Source of the DNA: Arbacia lixula
Lineage: Eukaryota; Echinodermata; Echinoidea; Arbacioida; Arbaciidae
Assembly (NCBI GenBank): GCA_963669155.1
Contig: OZ022581.1
Coordinates: forward strand, 20,492,699-20,556,698
Direction: 5' to 3'
DNA length: 64,000 nucleotides
In this document: positions 1 to 28,182 of the stretch, piece by piece
Position numbering within the stretch: position 1 is the stretch's first letter
Layout of the letters: every line of letters begins with the position of its first letter
Made by a program: the position numbers and the translations under genes
Notes under the pieces: model-generated
What the model was told of the DNA's origin: nothing
The model's input: the letters and a program-made list of their open reading frames with translations, nothing else
Database searches by the model: none

Positions 1-213
1 CATATGATCGGTTGAGTTATTTCACCAAAAATGAATCCATGTGTTACAAAAAAGTAAAGCAGCTGATGCACAAGAAAAGGTCGCAGGCATTAAAATGAGA
101 TTGAAAATGATCCACGGTCAAGATTGAGCTTCTCCGCTTACTGTAATTTTCTCCTGCAGAGTTTTTAAACACCTGCAAAGATACAAAACATTTCCCTGGT
201 CTATTTGTATCTG

Positions 214-254
<41 letters not shown>

Positions 255-581
255 ACCTCTCTGTCTCTGTCTCTCTGGATGCCTGTCTGTCTGTCTGTCT
301 CTCCCTGTATCACTCCATCCCCTTCTTCCCCTCCCCCTATCTCTCTGTCCATCTTTATGTTTACATGGTACAGTGTATATGTGTATCTCTATCTTTCGAC
401 ATATATATCATATACGTGTTTATCTATATTTATCTTTCTCTTCCTCTCTTCGTATCTCTCTCTCTCTCTCTCTCTCTCTACTTAAATGTATCTTTCCATC
501 TTCATATGTCTCTCATGCCCTTTTCATTTTACCACAGTCACCCCATCTCCGTCTTTCTCTTTCTCCAACTCTTTATCTCTG

Positions 582-656
<75 letters not shown>

Positions 657-1559
657 ATCCCTCTTGTTGTCCCCGTCCTTGCGCTGAGCAGATTGTTTAC
701 GACGCAGATCAAGAAAATGTAAACTGATCTGACCTTTCTCTGAGCAGGGGTCCTCATCCCGCCGATGTCGACTTGCGGAAGTAGCAATCGGAACAATCCA
801 TCTCGACCCAAGAAGATGATGAAAAAAGAAAAAAAAATATCTGAGCATCCTTTTCCCAAATTACCCTCCTGAAAATCAGCGCAAGCAAGCTATCATGTCA
901 CGCTCGGTAGACAAGGAGACACCGGCTTGTGATTAAACGCATCTCCTGCGCATTTTAACCGGACAAAAAGAGCCTGTCGGAGGGGGGGGGGGGGGGGAGG
1001 AGGATTTTCCCGGCACAGCATGAAAATTTATGAGTAAGGTGGGGGAAAGATGACATTTCTGACAAATTTCGCAAGGTGAAGTTGTGCTGATAAAGGTTAA
1101 TACCTCATCAAAGCGATTAGTTTCGAGCGTTCTACCACGTCTTGTGTCTGCATGTGAGTTGTTTGTCTGCATACGTGCGATTCTCTCATATTCGATATGC
1201 ATTTCTTGATATCTTTGTCAAAATCGTTATTATGAATGATAACAACCGCCTTCAAAAAGAGATGTTCATTCAAGAGTTGCAGGGACTTTAAATTATGTTA
1301 CTAAGGATAAGGCTCACGTTTAAATCTTTCTTTCATTGATAAAAATACAAATTAAACACGGTGCTTTCCATGATTTGTTCGTCAGGAACAATTTAAGGAA
1401 CAATTATTGACGTGCAAACGAGTAGCCGATTTATCATCGGTTACCCCTCCTATTACTGGTTATTGAGGTCCAGAGTCAGTTCGGTTATGCAGTAAGTCAG
1501 GGGCAATTTTGACATACATAAAGTACCCCTTACCCCTGCCCCCCCCCCATCCCACTCCT

Positions 1560-1624
<65 letters not shown>

Positions 1625-2096
1625 CACCACATCGGAGGTTCAACATTATTTGTAAGGCTGATTTATGCATCTCATAATATCAACAGAAGGTGTAGGAGGC
1701 GTCAACACCGCTGATATTACTTTCTTGGCGCTCTCCGTACGTTGATATACAGTAGATTGATATTTACGGAGTGCTTGGTCCGGCAAGTACTGGAAAGTTC
1801 AACCGCAGGATCGGCGAAAATGGTGTCTGAGAAGACCACAATAAATACTGATCGAACTCCTAACTGACACCTCTCCTTTTATGACACCCTATCCTGTAAT
1901 AGTATCGCGTTTTATTCACTTTTTTTTTAGTTACCAATTAATTTTTACCAGCTTTTTACGAGTATCTAACCTCTTAATCTGGGTCAAATGAAAACAAAAG
2001 GCGGGACCCGTTATACAGAAATACCGCTCACCGTTCAATGGTTCAATGCGTCTTTCTTTCTTTTCTAATCTGTCTTTTTTTGTTCGACCTTTTCAG
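1..2096. other. Non-coding sequence upstream of the first visible exon
   Basis: It holds CT microsatellites (214-254, 455-480, 587-652), a G-run at 980-998 and the CA repeat at 1560. No further exon of the EGF/ShK gene was recognised. The long Ser/Leu-rich frames are repeat artefacts. Confidence 0.7.
1560..1628 (+). repeat. CA dinucleotide microsatellite
   Basis: A run of CA units after a C-rich stretch. Confidence 0.95.
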
Positions 2097-17525
<15,429 letters not shown>

Positions 17526-20500
17526 CTCGCACAAACCCGATCGAAGAACTCGAATTAAACCGAAAAACTCCAAGAATTCGCCGTATTCGAACGAGTCGTC
17601 GCCGCCACCACCGGTCGTGCGGGCATCAAGCTGACCAAAATGTTGATGATATTTTTGACCAGATGTATTCATGTTTCCTACCTGTCGATGCTGTGTTGTG
17701 ACCATTGTCCTTTCAGTCATGTTAGAATCGATTGACTAACCGCAACCGACGAGTAGAGTCAGTTGACTAGTTGAAGGTGTACAGTGGTGTAGCGTGGAGA
17801 AGTGAATTTGAGCAAGGATGTCGCTTATAACATCTTTGGTTTGAGCAAGCTGTGTCCGTCATATCATGGATTTAGAGCAATTACCATTGATCGCAGCTAC
17901 GATTTGTATTGTCTTTTAAGCAATATTGTTTATGTAGTTCTTGTACATCTATAAACGGACAGGACTTGACAATGCCGGATACTTTTCGTGTCTTCATAAA
18001 CATGATAATTTAACAGTACGGCAGCTCGGGATATTCACTCAGGTCATAACGATTTGAGTTTGATATGTTCGTAACCATGGTAACCTGAAGTTGTCAGATG
18101 AGTCCGTCACTCGAGCTAGAGAGCTAGTGGCCCGTGATTGGTGTAGGAGAAGCAATTAGGCTGGTGTGTTATTGTTATATCAGAAATGTAGACATTCTGT
18201 ACAAATCTTATTTATTGACATACTAGTATGGTAGTGAATTTGTTGTCGCGTCCGATGAATGCACTTGAGATGAATTTGCATCTCATAAACATATGATTTA
18301 CAATGGATGTTATCATGCCCGACACCTATGGCTTTGATTATCATGATTATTGGCAGTGCTTCACCGTGCAGGGGAGCATAATCCCCTAAATGTCTCGGTA
18401 TTGTAGAACCAATATTGATTGGTACGATAGGATATTCAATTAAGTGTAATTATTCATATCATTGTCCACGATTGTTATTCTGTGGTATCAGATAAGTACC
18501 TTGTAGTATTCCTAAACCTTATTTATTATCCATGGACTCCAAAAAGCAAGCCGCTTCATGTAAATATCTATTGGTAAAAACGTTCCTTATATATATATAT
18601 GACGATCCCCCGTCTCTTGAATATTTCCTCTTATGTTTAATCGTAGGAACGTTGTGTTCTTTCTTTGGTATAATGGCAGCGATGCAAATTGTGAACTTCG
18701 ACCAACAAACACATGAAACTATAGGTCCATACCTGTTTATCTAGTCTCCATGACGACACTTAATGTGTTCATTAAACAGGCCACGCGGGATTGTCTCGTC
18801 ATTAAGTATTTCTAAGCTTATATATATGAATGGTTCATTTGGGCATAGACGGTTGCATCGGTCTACAGAGACATACAGTTCACACCGATAATTGCACAAA
18901 TTGTTAGACGAGTGTTTGTGAACAATTTTAGCCTGAAAAAAGCTCTGGAGAGGTGACGCGAAATAAGCAGATTTAGTAATGACTCAAAATATAATGAGTT
19001 GAACTCCGTGTTACCTTATGTGGCGGATATTGGAGACGTTTTAGCTTCCAGTCATGCCAGTGGGCAGTATGTAGTTATATTTATAACGAAATACAGCGAG
19101 ACGTGAATCGGACGAATTTCTCATGTGAAAGTATTTGTTTTCGTTACACACTACTTTGAACGCTCTAGGGAATCTCGTGTCCTAACCACTCCCTCCCCCC
19201 CCCCCCCTTACATTTACATATCCCACCATCATGTTGATTGATAGACAGTCGATTATATTTTTAAAAAAAATGCTCGCCCTATGAAAGAAACAGCGATATT
19301 ATTATTCTGAAGAACAACATCTTTTGCACAACAGTGTCGTTGCTGAAGGCATCGTATACATGCATGTCTGGAGGGGAAGGATTCAATAAAGTGAAAATTC
19401 ACTTCTTTGGGGCGAGTATCAGCTTACGATTTTTCATCAAAATCAAGGAAATGGAAAAAGGGGGAGGGGCGGCATAACAGTATATTAGACAGCATATGGC
19501 CAGACACGTGAGCGAACGCGTTCGGGAAATTTTCGGAAATGCGGTCAGGGTCTTTTACGGGTAAAAATAATCATTCTTGGCGTTAAATTGGCAAAAAAAT
19601 GTTTCTCAAGTCGATAAACAAGCCATGCACATAGAAATACACGTGGGAAATGGGACTTAAAATGACTGATAAGAATTTGTCACGTGGCAAACGGAGTGAG
19701 ATTATGGTTACCAAAGATTTTGTTTATGAACTGGAAAATATAAAGAAACGAAATGTGATAGAAGAGTCAATAGGGCGATATTGATTTTAAACGGCCACTG
19801 CAGATAAGATTTTGACACGATCCTGAACTCGTATGGGGCTACGCCTGGAAATGTGACGTCACCTTCTTACACAAATCCAATGACCGGGTCATGTGCTTCA
19901 GTTAGTCGCAGAGTCGCACGACTGGTCGGATCGTGCCGTCTGGTGTAGCCTGAATAGGAGTGAAAGTCCTTCCTGTATGGCAGTGATAATGCTGAATTAT
20001 AAATGTGTTTAGTATACCTGAGCCTAAATGTATACCTAAATGTGAACAGAAACGTATCTTGGCTGGTTGTTGTAATGTCAAGGAATGAACCATTGTCTAT
20101 CTCTTAACTCCCTCTCTGCCAGACGCCATACTACTGTAAAAAAAAAAAAAAAAAAAATCGGTGTGTATCACCCAGTGCAAAAATGCCTCAATGGCGCAGA
20201 AAAGGTTAAATAGTATTCGAAGACGGAGATCCGATAAGGCCCGTTCACTGAATGTGCTTGATGTAAGAAAATAAGTGAAGAGTGTTATTTAAAGTTTTAA
20301 AAGTACCATGTTTGTTCTTGTTTGCTGTATAGATGTGATGGCGATATGAAGGGCGCCCTCAGTACGGGAGTGTCTGGGTGGTGATGATTGTACTTGTAAC
20401 ATAGTATATACGACTAATGATTATTTTATGTGTACAGTAAATAAATTGTGACAAATATATTGAACAAAGAAGTTTATATCGAATCTTTAATTCTATGTCG

Positions 20501-20784
20501 GTCTTTTTTCCCCTTTTTTCGAAAGTTGTAAAAGGTCTCAGAAGGATATGCATCATTTTACCTGCAATTGATACATCGTTGGAAACTCATTTTTACATAC
20601 ATACATACCTATACGACAAAAAAATATTCCTTCATCAAAAACAGAAACAAAGCATTTTATGGAATCATATAGCACACAATATATTGGAGAGCACCTCGCA
20701 CGTGACGTCACAAAATAAAAATGTTAAAAGATCATAACTTTCTTATGTGTCTGATTTCAATTGAACCAACTTTATTTCAGGGTG
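17526..20784. other. 3' UTR and intergenic DNA between convergent genes
   Basis: It follows the stop of the EGF/ShK gene. Candidate AATAAA near 19385 and 20438. A poly-A run at 20138-20157 ends a degraded TTAACCC-type MITE. The end of the AGGGTGAACTATCCCTTT repeat is at 20763. No gene seen. Confidence 0.55.
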
Positions 20785-21730
20785 AACTATCCCTTTAAGT
20801 CTATTTTATATAAAGACTACTCCAGAGGAAGGGGTAGAGATGGTAAAGACTATGCGACCCGTCATCAAGGGACTACTGCTCTGCCATAGTCATGGGCCCA
20901 TTTTTTGTATCATTTCACACCAGAGGAGTGTTTCACCAAGCTAAGAACGACTCTACGCACGACTTTTTACCCTTTGTTGCGCTAAATCAGATACCCCAAT
21001 TTGTTCCTGTTTTAACATAGAGGAAGTTAATTTCCATCAATCCTAATCAAATTTGAAAAAAAAAATCATGAACTTTCTATTCAGATACGTGTTAACAACA
21101 AGAATTTGTATTTATTAAGATCAAATTTCAACTTAAGCCGAAGGGAATCAGAAGCTCTGAGAATCTGATTTATCACAAGAAAGAGTTACCAGGCGTGCGT
21201 AAAGTCGTTGTGATATACCTCCAGGAATGAAACACCTCAAAATGATAAAATCATTGAAATTAAAGGGGAACTCTAGTATATTGAAACTACAAAACAGGCA
21301 GTCACATACACACACACATACACACATACACACGCACACATACACACACACACGCACACACTCACACAAACACATGCACACGCACACACGCACACACTCA
21401 CACAAACACATGCACACACACACACACACGCACACAAACACACACACACACACACACACACATACTCTTGTTTTCATTGGGGTGTATATATATACACTGT
21501 ATAAAATGGCATTAGCGATGCCATTAAAAGGTACAACTTTTAAATAATCACACTCTAAGTGATGTACAGTGTCTGGAAAGGCTGTCAGGGCAGTGAACTT
21601 CATCTCTCATTTCCACATCACTCATTAATTTTTTAGATCAGTGAGTACTGTATGTCTTCCAGGTTGTTTGACATTTCTGATCCATAAAAAATAGTCCTGC
21701 ACTCATCAGTGTAGTCCTGTAATCATGCCC

Positions 21731-21930
21731 NNNNNNNNNNNNNNNNNNNNNNNNNNNNNNNNNNNNNNNNNNNNNNNNNNNNNNNNNNNNNNNNNNNNNN
21801 NNNNNNNNNNNNNNNNNNNNNNNNNNNNNNNNNNNNNNNNNNNNNNNNNNNNNNNNNNNNNNNNNNNNNNNNNNNNNNNNNNNNNNNNNNNNNNNNNNNN
21901 NNNNNNNNNNNNNNNNNNNNNNNNNNNNNN
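21731..21930. other. Assembly gap, 200 N
   Basis: The gap is exactly 200 undetermined bases. The round number suggests a placeholder rather than a measured length. The sequence just left of it (CACTCATCAGTGTAGTCC) recurs at about 25917, to the right of the gap. Confidence 0.99.
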
Positions 21931-22082
21931 AACCGCAGAAAATTCTGTTTCAAGCCAAATGGTACCCAAACTACCCCGGGATCCATTACGAACCCTCCCT
22001 GCAATATGTGTCAGTTCATTCTGTACTCGTATGCCACGGTGTGTAGATCTTGTCGAAACTATGACTGTCCATTTAAGGCGTA

Positions 22083-22164
<82 letters not shown>

Positions 22165-22543
22165 GTGTGTGTGTGTTTGAGAGAGAGTATGTGTGTGTGT
22201 GCGTGCACGCTTGTGTGTGTTATTTTACCTCATTAAGTATGCATCAGATTGCACGATTTCAAGTTCAAAATTGCAAAAGCTCCCTACCGTGGGAGGGGGG
22301 ACACCCCCCTCCCACACCCTCCCCCCGGCTCGGTCGCTTCGCTCCCTCGCTTAAAGTATCCCTTTAAGTCTATTTTATATAAAGACCACTCCGGAGGAAG
22401 GGGTAGAGATGGTAAAGACTATGTGACCCGTCATCAAGGGACTACTGTTCTGCCATAGTCATGGGCCCATTTCTTGTATCATTTCACACCAAGCTAAGAA
22501 CGACTCTACGCACGACTTTTGAACCTTTCTTGCACTAAATCAG

Positions 22544-22691
22544 TTCAATTCAATTTAATTCAAGGTTTATTATAGATTATCTTCGCAGCCATGCAGCTGA
22601 ATTGCGACAATTTAAAAACAAATATAAATACAACATATGAAATAAGACGCACATCCTCTGCAAGTATAAATATTTTTAAAAAAAAATTGTC
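22544..22691. mobile_element. 148-bp insertion with AATCAG duplication
   Basis: AATCAG at 22538-22543 and again at 22692-22697 brackets sequence starting TTCAATTCAATTTAATTC and ending in an A-rich tract. The parallel copy near 20985 has a single AATCAG and no insertion. The AATTCAATTCAATT motif and a similar start at about 56247 suggest a retroposon 3' end; the family is unknown. Confidence 0.7.
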
Positions 22692-22818
22692 AATCAGATA
22701 CCCCAATTTGTTCCTGTTTTAACATAGAGGAAGTTAATTTCCATCAATCCTAATCAAATTTGAAAAAAAAAATCATGAACCTTCTATTCAGATACGTGTT
22801 AACAACAAGAATTTGTAT

Positions 22819-24262
22819 CATAGTGAAAACTTTGAGCCCGTTTTGGACAAAAGGTGAATACGCGCTCGCTGCCCGAGCGCGCATCACCGGTCTCGGCTCG
22901 AATTGGGTAGGACTACTCCATTATGGCATATAGGGGTGATTGCTTAATTTACGGATTATCCCTCCCACGGCTGCACAAGTAGGACACAGGTTCAAATGAT
23001 TCCAAATGCAAACAGATAGTCATTTCGCATGCATCCTCCACACGTTCTTCAGCTATTGACCGCAAGCAAGTGTTTCATAACATAATTTTAGATATGGGGT
23101 TGGTTACAGGGGAAACGTAGCATTGCTCTAAAATCTTCCCTTCAACTGGCGGATCCAGCTAGAGCCTAGCCAGAGCTATCAAGCCCTCATTTCAAACTCA
23201 GAGTCAGACGAATGCAAATGAAGTCAAACCTTGTCAGTTTGAAACCATGAATTCCAACACAAGTAACAAGACTAGTAACAATTATGGGGTCGACATGCTT
23301 TATTGAGTTACCATGTTTATTCCCACAAGTGTACGCTAGCTACCAAATTAATCATTTCGTAATAAAGCTGCTACTAGTACTATAAAACCAACATATATTT
23401 GCACGCGTGGGACCAAGTCTCAGTCACCGTTCACAAAATATTCTTTCCGCTTGCACAGAGTGCAGACAACACCGAAAATATGCGTTTATTTCATTATTTA
23501 GCGATGTGTATGGGAAATACGCTCCATACAGCATTAAACAATGGGTGAACTTTCAAATATCTCACCTGCATTGTTCTAAATATTCTGGACATTGTTATAA
23601 CTTTAAGTAAAGGAAGACAAATGTCACAGGAATACGCAGTTCTCGTCGCTGAGTCGTGAGTCCTGCGCGTCTGCAGCGCGTACCTGATTGCGCGCAACGC
23701 TCGCGACGCCCCCGCTCTATAATGTAATCGTCGCATTACGTCATTTGCCGCAGTTCTCGTTGCCTTCTTTTCTATTATTGTCTCTCATTAGACAAGACTT
23801 TTTGGAACAAAAGTGCAACGAGATTTTAGAGCCAATGAGAATAAGTCTTATATCAAGTTTTAGTGTGAAATCTCTTCTGTCAGAAACCGCTCGCCCCAGA
23901 CTGACTGCTTGCTTCGTTTGTTTTCTGTAGGCCTACACGTGTGTGATGTACATGTTTGTTTGTCGAATTCAGAGGCATTTCCCATAGACTTCCACCCCAA
24001 AAGACGAATGCGTAACAGATTTCAAGCAAAAAGTGCAACGAGACTACTAGATATCCTCGAATTATTGTTAGTTAATCATGTTTAGAAAAGTGTTGGCTTT
24101 CAGTTGCTACTCGCCCCAAGCGAGGATATTTATGCTAACATGTAAAAAATTAGCGATTTATGACACAATGTCATGAAATCTAACATAAATTTACGTGTTA
24201 TATCGACGCGCGGACATGCACACGCGCGCACGGTGAGCAAATGTCCACAATGTTTCACTATG
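22819..24262. mobile_element. 1.44-kb inverted-repeat element, no transposase seen
   Basis: The ends CATAGTGAAAACTTTG and (reverse complement) CATAGTGAAACATTGTG form a short terminal inverted repeat. The flanks suggest a 2-3-bp TA(T) duplication. The parallel copy at about 21113 lacks it. CpG-rich patches occur at 22855-22900 and 23655-23710. No convincing coding region. Confidence 0.72.
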
Positions 24263-24452
24263 TATTAAGATCAAATTTCAACTTAAGCAGATGGGAATCA
24301 AAAGCACTGAGAATCTGATTTAGCACAAGAAAGAGTTACCAGGCGTGCGTAAAGTCGTTGTGAAATACCCCCAGGAATGCAACACCTCAAAATGATAAAT
24401 TCCTTGAAATTAAAGGGGAACTCTAGTATATTGAAACTACAAAACAGGCAGT

Positions 24453-24491
<39 letters not shown>

Positions 24492-24512
24492 CCATACACG
24501 CACACACACGCG

Positions 24513-24553
<41 letters not shown>

Positions 24554-24613
24554 GCACACGCACACACACACGTACACACATACACACACACATACACTCT
24601 TGTTTTCATTGGG

Positions 24614-24663
<50 letters not shown>

Positions 24664-24834
24664 GCATTAACGATGCCATTACAAGGTACAACTTTTAAAT
24701 AATCACAATATAAGTGACGTTAGGTGTCTGGAAAGGCTGTTAGGGCAGTAAACTTCATCTCTCATCTCCACATTACTCATTCATTTTTTAGATCAGTTAG
24801 TATGGCTTCCAGGTTGTTCGACATTTCTGGTCCA

Positions 24835-25888
24835 TGTTGCATATAGGTTTTCAATTATTGTAACTTGCCATCAATGGTAACTACCATGGCAACCGGCACA
24901 GTAATGAGAGCCCATTGGCTGTTGCCATGGTAAGCAAATAATCAACGTCGGTGAAGGTAATGGGACGAAATATCACTTCCGAGGCGATCTGGATGTAGCT
25001 ATCTTTCCGAAGCTTTTAGCTGAGGAAAGATAGCGTATACATTCAGATCGCCGAGGAAGTGATAGTTCGTCTCATTGCCTGAAACCAAAAATTGATTATT
25101 TGCTTTATATTCCACATCTGATACCAACAATCTATAAAATAAATGACATTTTAACGTACAAAAGCAATCGTGTCGGTGCGGCTACATATTCACGCGACGC
25201 TCCGAAACCCGGAAGCAAATTGCCTTTGTGCACGCTATATAGACTCTACAAATTCCAACGAACACTATGACATGGTGATGCTAATTTGTAAGATTTTGAC
25301 GGAAAAGCAAGAAGTAATCGAAATTCTCTTACCTGTGCGGTATCGGTGAGAACATAGATCCTCCGAGAATGCTCGTCATAATTCTAAGAAATTACAGGCA
25401 AGTGAAATTCTAAGTCAATTTTGGTACGAGGTGGTAGAGAATTGCACACTTGCTTTGGTGAAATACTGTGTGGGGGAAATGGAAGGCTTGCACTGCTTTG
25501 TATGTACGCGCGCGGCGCAGCGCGCTATAACCAAAAATTTTAATTTCCGCGCGCGCACCGCGGTGTCGTCTGCGCCGATAGTCCGAGCTACGCACTTTTA
25601 TTTCGCGCGTACTCAAAATATTGATCACGCGTTAGGACTGTGAGGAGTGAAGAGATCAGCGAAACCAAAAAGTACTATCACCTAGAGTGTAACGAACTTT
25701 CCTTCTCAAAAAAGTACTATCACCTACAGTGTAACGAACTTTTCTGCTCAGGTGATCAGATGGGAAAAACTACGCTTCATCACGTGATCAACTCTTGACC
25801 AATCATATAGCAACATTCTTAGTATGTGGAATATAATAGTTACTATTGATGGTAATTTACAACGACTGGAAATCTACATGCAACATGG
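24835..25888. mobile_element. MITE (ATGTTGCATA family) carrying a nested palindromic insertion
   Basis: The outer ends ATGTTGCATATAGGTTTTCA and ACATGCAACAT match the intact short MITE at 5322-5468. Its centre is interrupted at 24933-25836. That insert begins with a 172-bp near-palindrome (24933-25104), then a segment bounded by TTATATTCCACAT (25105) and its inverse (to 25836). It includes a CG-rich patch at 25503-25630 and a 43-bp tandem repeat (AAAGTACTATCACCTA) at 25667-25750. Confidence 0.7.
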
Positions 25889-25945
25889 CCCTGATCCATA
25901 AAAAACAGTCTTGCACTCATCAGTGTAGTCCCATAATCATGCTCC

Positions 25946-27509
25946 TCTTTTCTCAGTCCATCCCACATGTTAAGGGGAGCTGAAGAAGAAATCAAGAATG
26001 ACAGTTTTACTTCATCAAAATCCCTCCATTGAATAGTTTGGTGTAGACACGCTTTTGTTATGCAGAAAATTTCAGAAGGTCCCTTTTTAAATTTTGTCCA
26101 TGTAACACAAGACCGCTATAATACCTGTTATGAGAATGTCCTGGAAAATCTGGCTAAATATCAGTGGACCATGGCCCCATTGCATAAATCTTACCATTAA
26201 TGGTAACTCTGCCATCAATGGTAAGTACATGTACCATGGTAACATCGCTTGACAGGCAGTCAAATTTAAGGTTTCCATAGAGGTTGCCATTTGGAGCAAA
26301 GTTGCTATCAATGGTTAATGGATTGGTAAGTTTTATGCAACAGGCCCCAACACAGGGTTTCCACACCCCATGATCATAATGATGCAGACTATATAATTAT
26401 TTAATCAAACATGCATGTAATACACCAACAAAATACACGCATTTAACAGTGTTTGTATAAGTAAAAATCTTGCTATATTTCATGTTCAGCTCTCATATTT
26501 ACAAGTCAGTTTGTACAAATATGTGCATAAAATATACATTTAACATACATGTACAATAGTTACAAATTATGGACAATGTTCGATTGTCATACAATACATT
26601 TAGGGGGAGAAAAGGGACGGGGGGGGGGGGGCACACACATACATGTCAGATTGTTACATTGGTAGAATTGAATGATGAATGCAAAAGCCAATTTCATTGA
26701 AGGATAATGGAACACCGAAGTTGCTTAGTAACATTGTTACGCTTGTTTATGGTTCTAAACACTATCACTCAAGCAAGAGGTATGGCTCATCCGACACGAT
26801 GAGCACTCTCAATGAGCGTCATTATTTGACCTGCCCACATGGCTAAGAATGAGTAGTCGTGACAACATGTACATTGGGAGGTCCCACCTGACTACTCTGG
26901 GGGGAGGGGGGGGGGGTTCCCCATATTCGTGTATTTTTACTTTTTGTCTTACCCAGTGGAGCAGGAGCACAGGCTTTTCGCTGATGTATTTTTTTTTTCT
27001 TTTCTTTCTCTAATGCTATTCCCCAGCATTTCTCTTCAAATTTCGATTTCCCACTTGTCTTGCTTTCCTTCTGGTGTTCTTTCTTTGTATTTTAAAAAAT
27101 GACTTCTCTCAGAAGCAAATGATGTTTGTGTTCTCTAATAAAATAAACCAACACATACATGTACTAAAATACACCAGCATATCAAGCTCCATATGTACAT
27201 GTCATAATGGAATATCAAGTTAGAGCATTGTGCAAAGCACACCACTGCAAAATATCAAAATAAATATCCAGGTACACTTTTTAATTTTGACAAAGTGATA
27301 CAATAATTATACAAGCTACTTCTAGGATGAAATATGGGAAGTCTGCTAAAATTGTCACATAATCCTTGGGATGTATATTCAGATGTTGATGTAAAGTCGT
27401 CAAAAGGAAAACAAACCTAGAAACCAGACAAAAAATCACAGTACATGTATAAAAAAAAAAACATACACAATAGCCCTGATATTTCCAAAGAAATTAAGTT
27501 AAAGCCTTC
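25946..27509. other. Intergenic DNA and likely RTTN 3' flank
   Basis: It contains the MITE at 26173, G-runs at 26619-26631 and 26900-26920, and AT-rich unique sequence. No coding region. A minus-strand polyadenylation signal for RTTN could not be placed. Confidence 0.5.
26173..26348. mobile_element. MITE, CTGTTGCATAAA family
   Basis: The ends GGCCCCATTGCATAAA and TTTTATGCAACAGGCCCC form terminal inverted repeats. The interior holds the family landmarks ACCATGGTAACATCGCTTGA and TTTCCATAGAGGTTGCCA. Confidence 0.8.
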
Positions 27510-28130
27510 GGTTGCTCCTTCTGTAATCATAATTAGAGTCAAGACTCTTTAATCCTGCAGCAAGGTGATGATAGATGATGTCACATCCTGACACAGTATT
27601 TCTCCATCTCAATCAGTCTCTCCTCTCCATCTCACCAGGGCCCTGTTGCATAATACTTACCATTGATGGTATCTTTGCTATCAATGGCACCTTCTATGGA
27701 AACTTTGAATTTGATTGGCTGTCCAGTGATGTTACCATGGTAGTTACCATTGATGGCAGAGTTACCATTAATGGTAAGCTTTATGCAACGGGACCCAGGG
27801 CAGCCCAGAGCCTGGGGTTGCTGTGCCTCCTTCTGTGATTATGTCTAGAGTCAAGACTCTTTAATCCTGCAGCAAGGTGATGATAGCTGATGTCACATCC
27901 TGACATCGTACCACCATGTTTCTCCTCTCCATCTCACCAAGGCTCCCTGGAGCCTGGGGTTGCTGTGGCTCCTTCTGTGATCATGTCTAGAGTCAAGACT
28001 CTTTAATCCTGCAGCAAGGTGATGATAGCTGACGTCACATCCTGACATCGTACTACCATGTTTCTCCTCTCTATCTCACCAGGGCTCCCTGGAGCCTGGG
28101 GTTGCAGTAGCTCCTTCTGTAGTGCACCCT
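27510..28130 (-). repeat. Triplicated RTTN terminal-exon segment
   Basis: A roughly 145-bp unit (last part of the coding exon, stop codon and start of the 3' UTR) occurs three times: the authentic one at about 27986-28130, a second at about 27840-27985, and a third at about 27510-27838 that is split by a MITE at 27638-27796. Shared landmarks are CTTTAATCCTGCAGCAAGG and GAGCCTGGGGTTGC. The copies differ by only a few bases, so the duplication is fairly recent. Confidence 0.88.
27638..27796. mobile_element. MITE, CTGTTGCATAAA family, inside a duplicated RTTN terminal exon
   Basis: The ends GGGCCCTGTTGCATAA and TTTATGCAACGGGACCC. A repeated CCAGGGC on both sides, compared with the unbroken copies (CCAGGGCTCCCTGG), indicates a 7-bp target duplication. 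It dates the insertion after the triplication of the exon. Confidence 0.82.
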
Positions 28131-28182
28131 CTATCTCCTGAAGGCTAAGCAGGAGGCGAGATGGCTTCAGCAGAGCCTTGGC
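28003..28182 (-). CDS. RTTN: RTTN terminal coding exon
   Basis: The acceptor TTTCTCAG precedes [16 protein letters not shown], matching human AKTALKSPSVKRRV. The exon ends S-A-I-I-T-L-L-Q-D and TAA (28003-28005 on the plus axis). Two further copies of its last roughly 110 bp, stop included, follow directly in what should be the 3' UTR (27.5-28.0 kb). No polyadenylation signal could be chosen with confidence. Confidence 0.92.
   Translation of the reverse strand, partial: AKALLKPSRLLLSLQEIEGALQKELLQPQAPGSPGEIERRNMVVRCQDVTSAIITLLQD

Larger units (their letters stand above)
20785..25945. repeat. Duplicated block flanking an assembly gap
   Basis: The segment 20785-21730 recurs at 22358-25945. 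Shared blocks are 20785-21115 with 22358-22818, 21115-21690 with 24263-24832, and 21675-21730 with 25889-25945. The second copy differs by three insertions (22544-22691, 22819-24262, 24835-25888), each absent from the first. A CA/GT microsatellite is in both. The 200-N gap lies between them, so this may be a true duplication or two haplotypes joined in assembly. Confidence 0.82.

Noticed and set aside
205-860. Overlapping Ser/Leu-rich frames
   Set aside because: Caused by CT microsatellites.
21148-24691. Cys/Val and His/Thr-repeat frames around CA/GT arrays
   Set aside because: Microsatellite translations.
27575-27838. 87-residue plus-strand frame
   Set aside because: Spans a MITE and the reverse strand of duplicated RTTN terminal exon; no homology expected.
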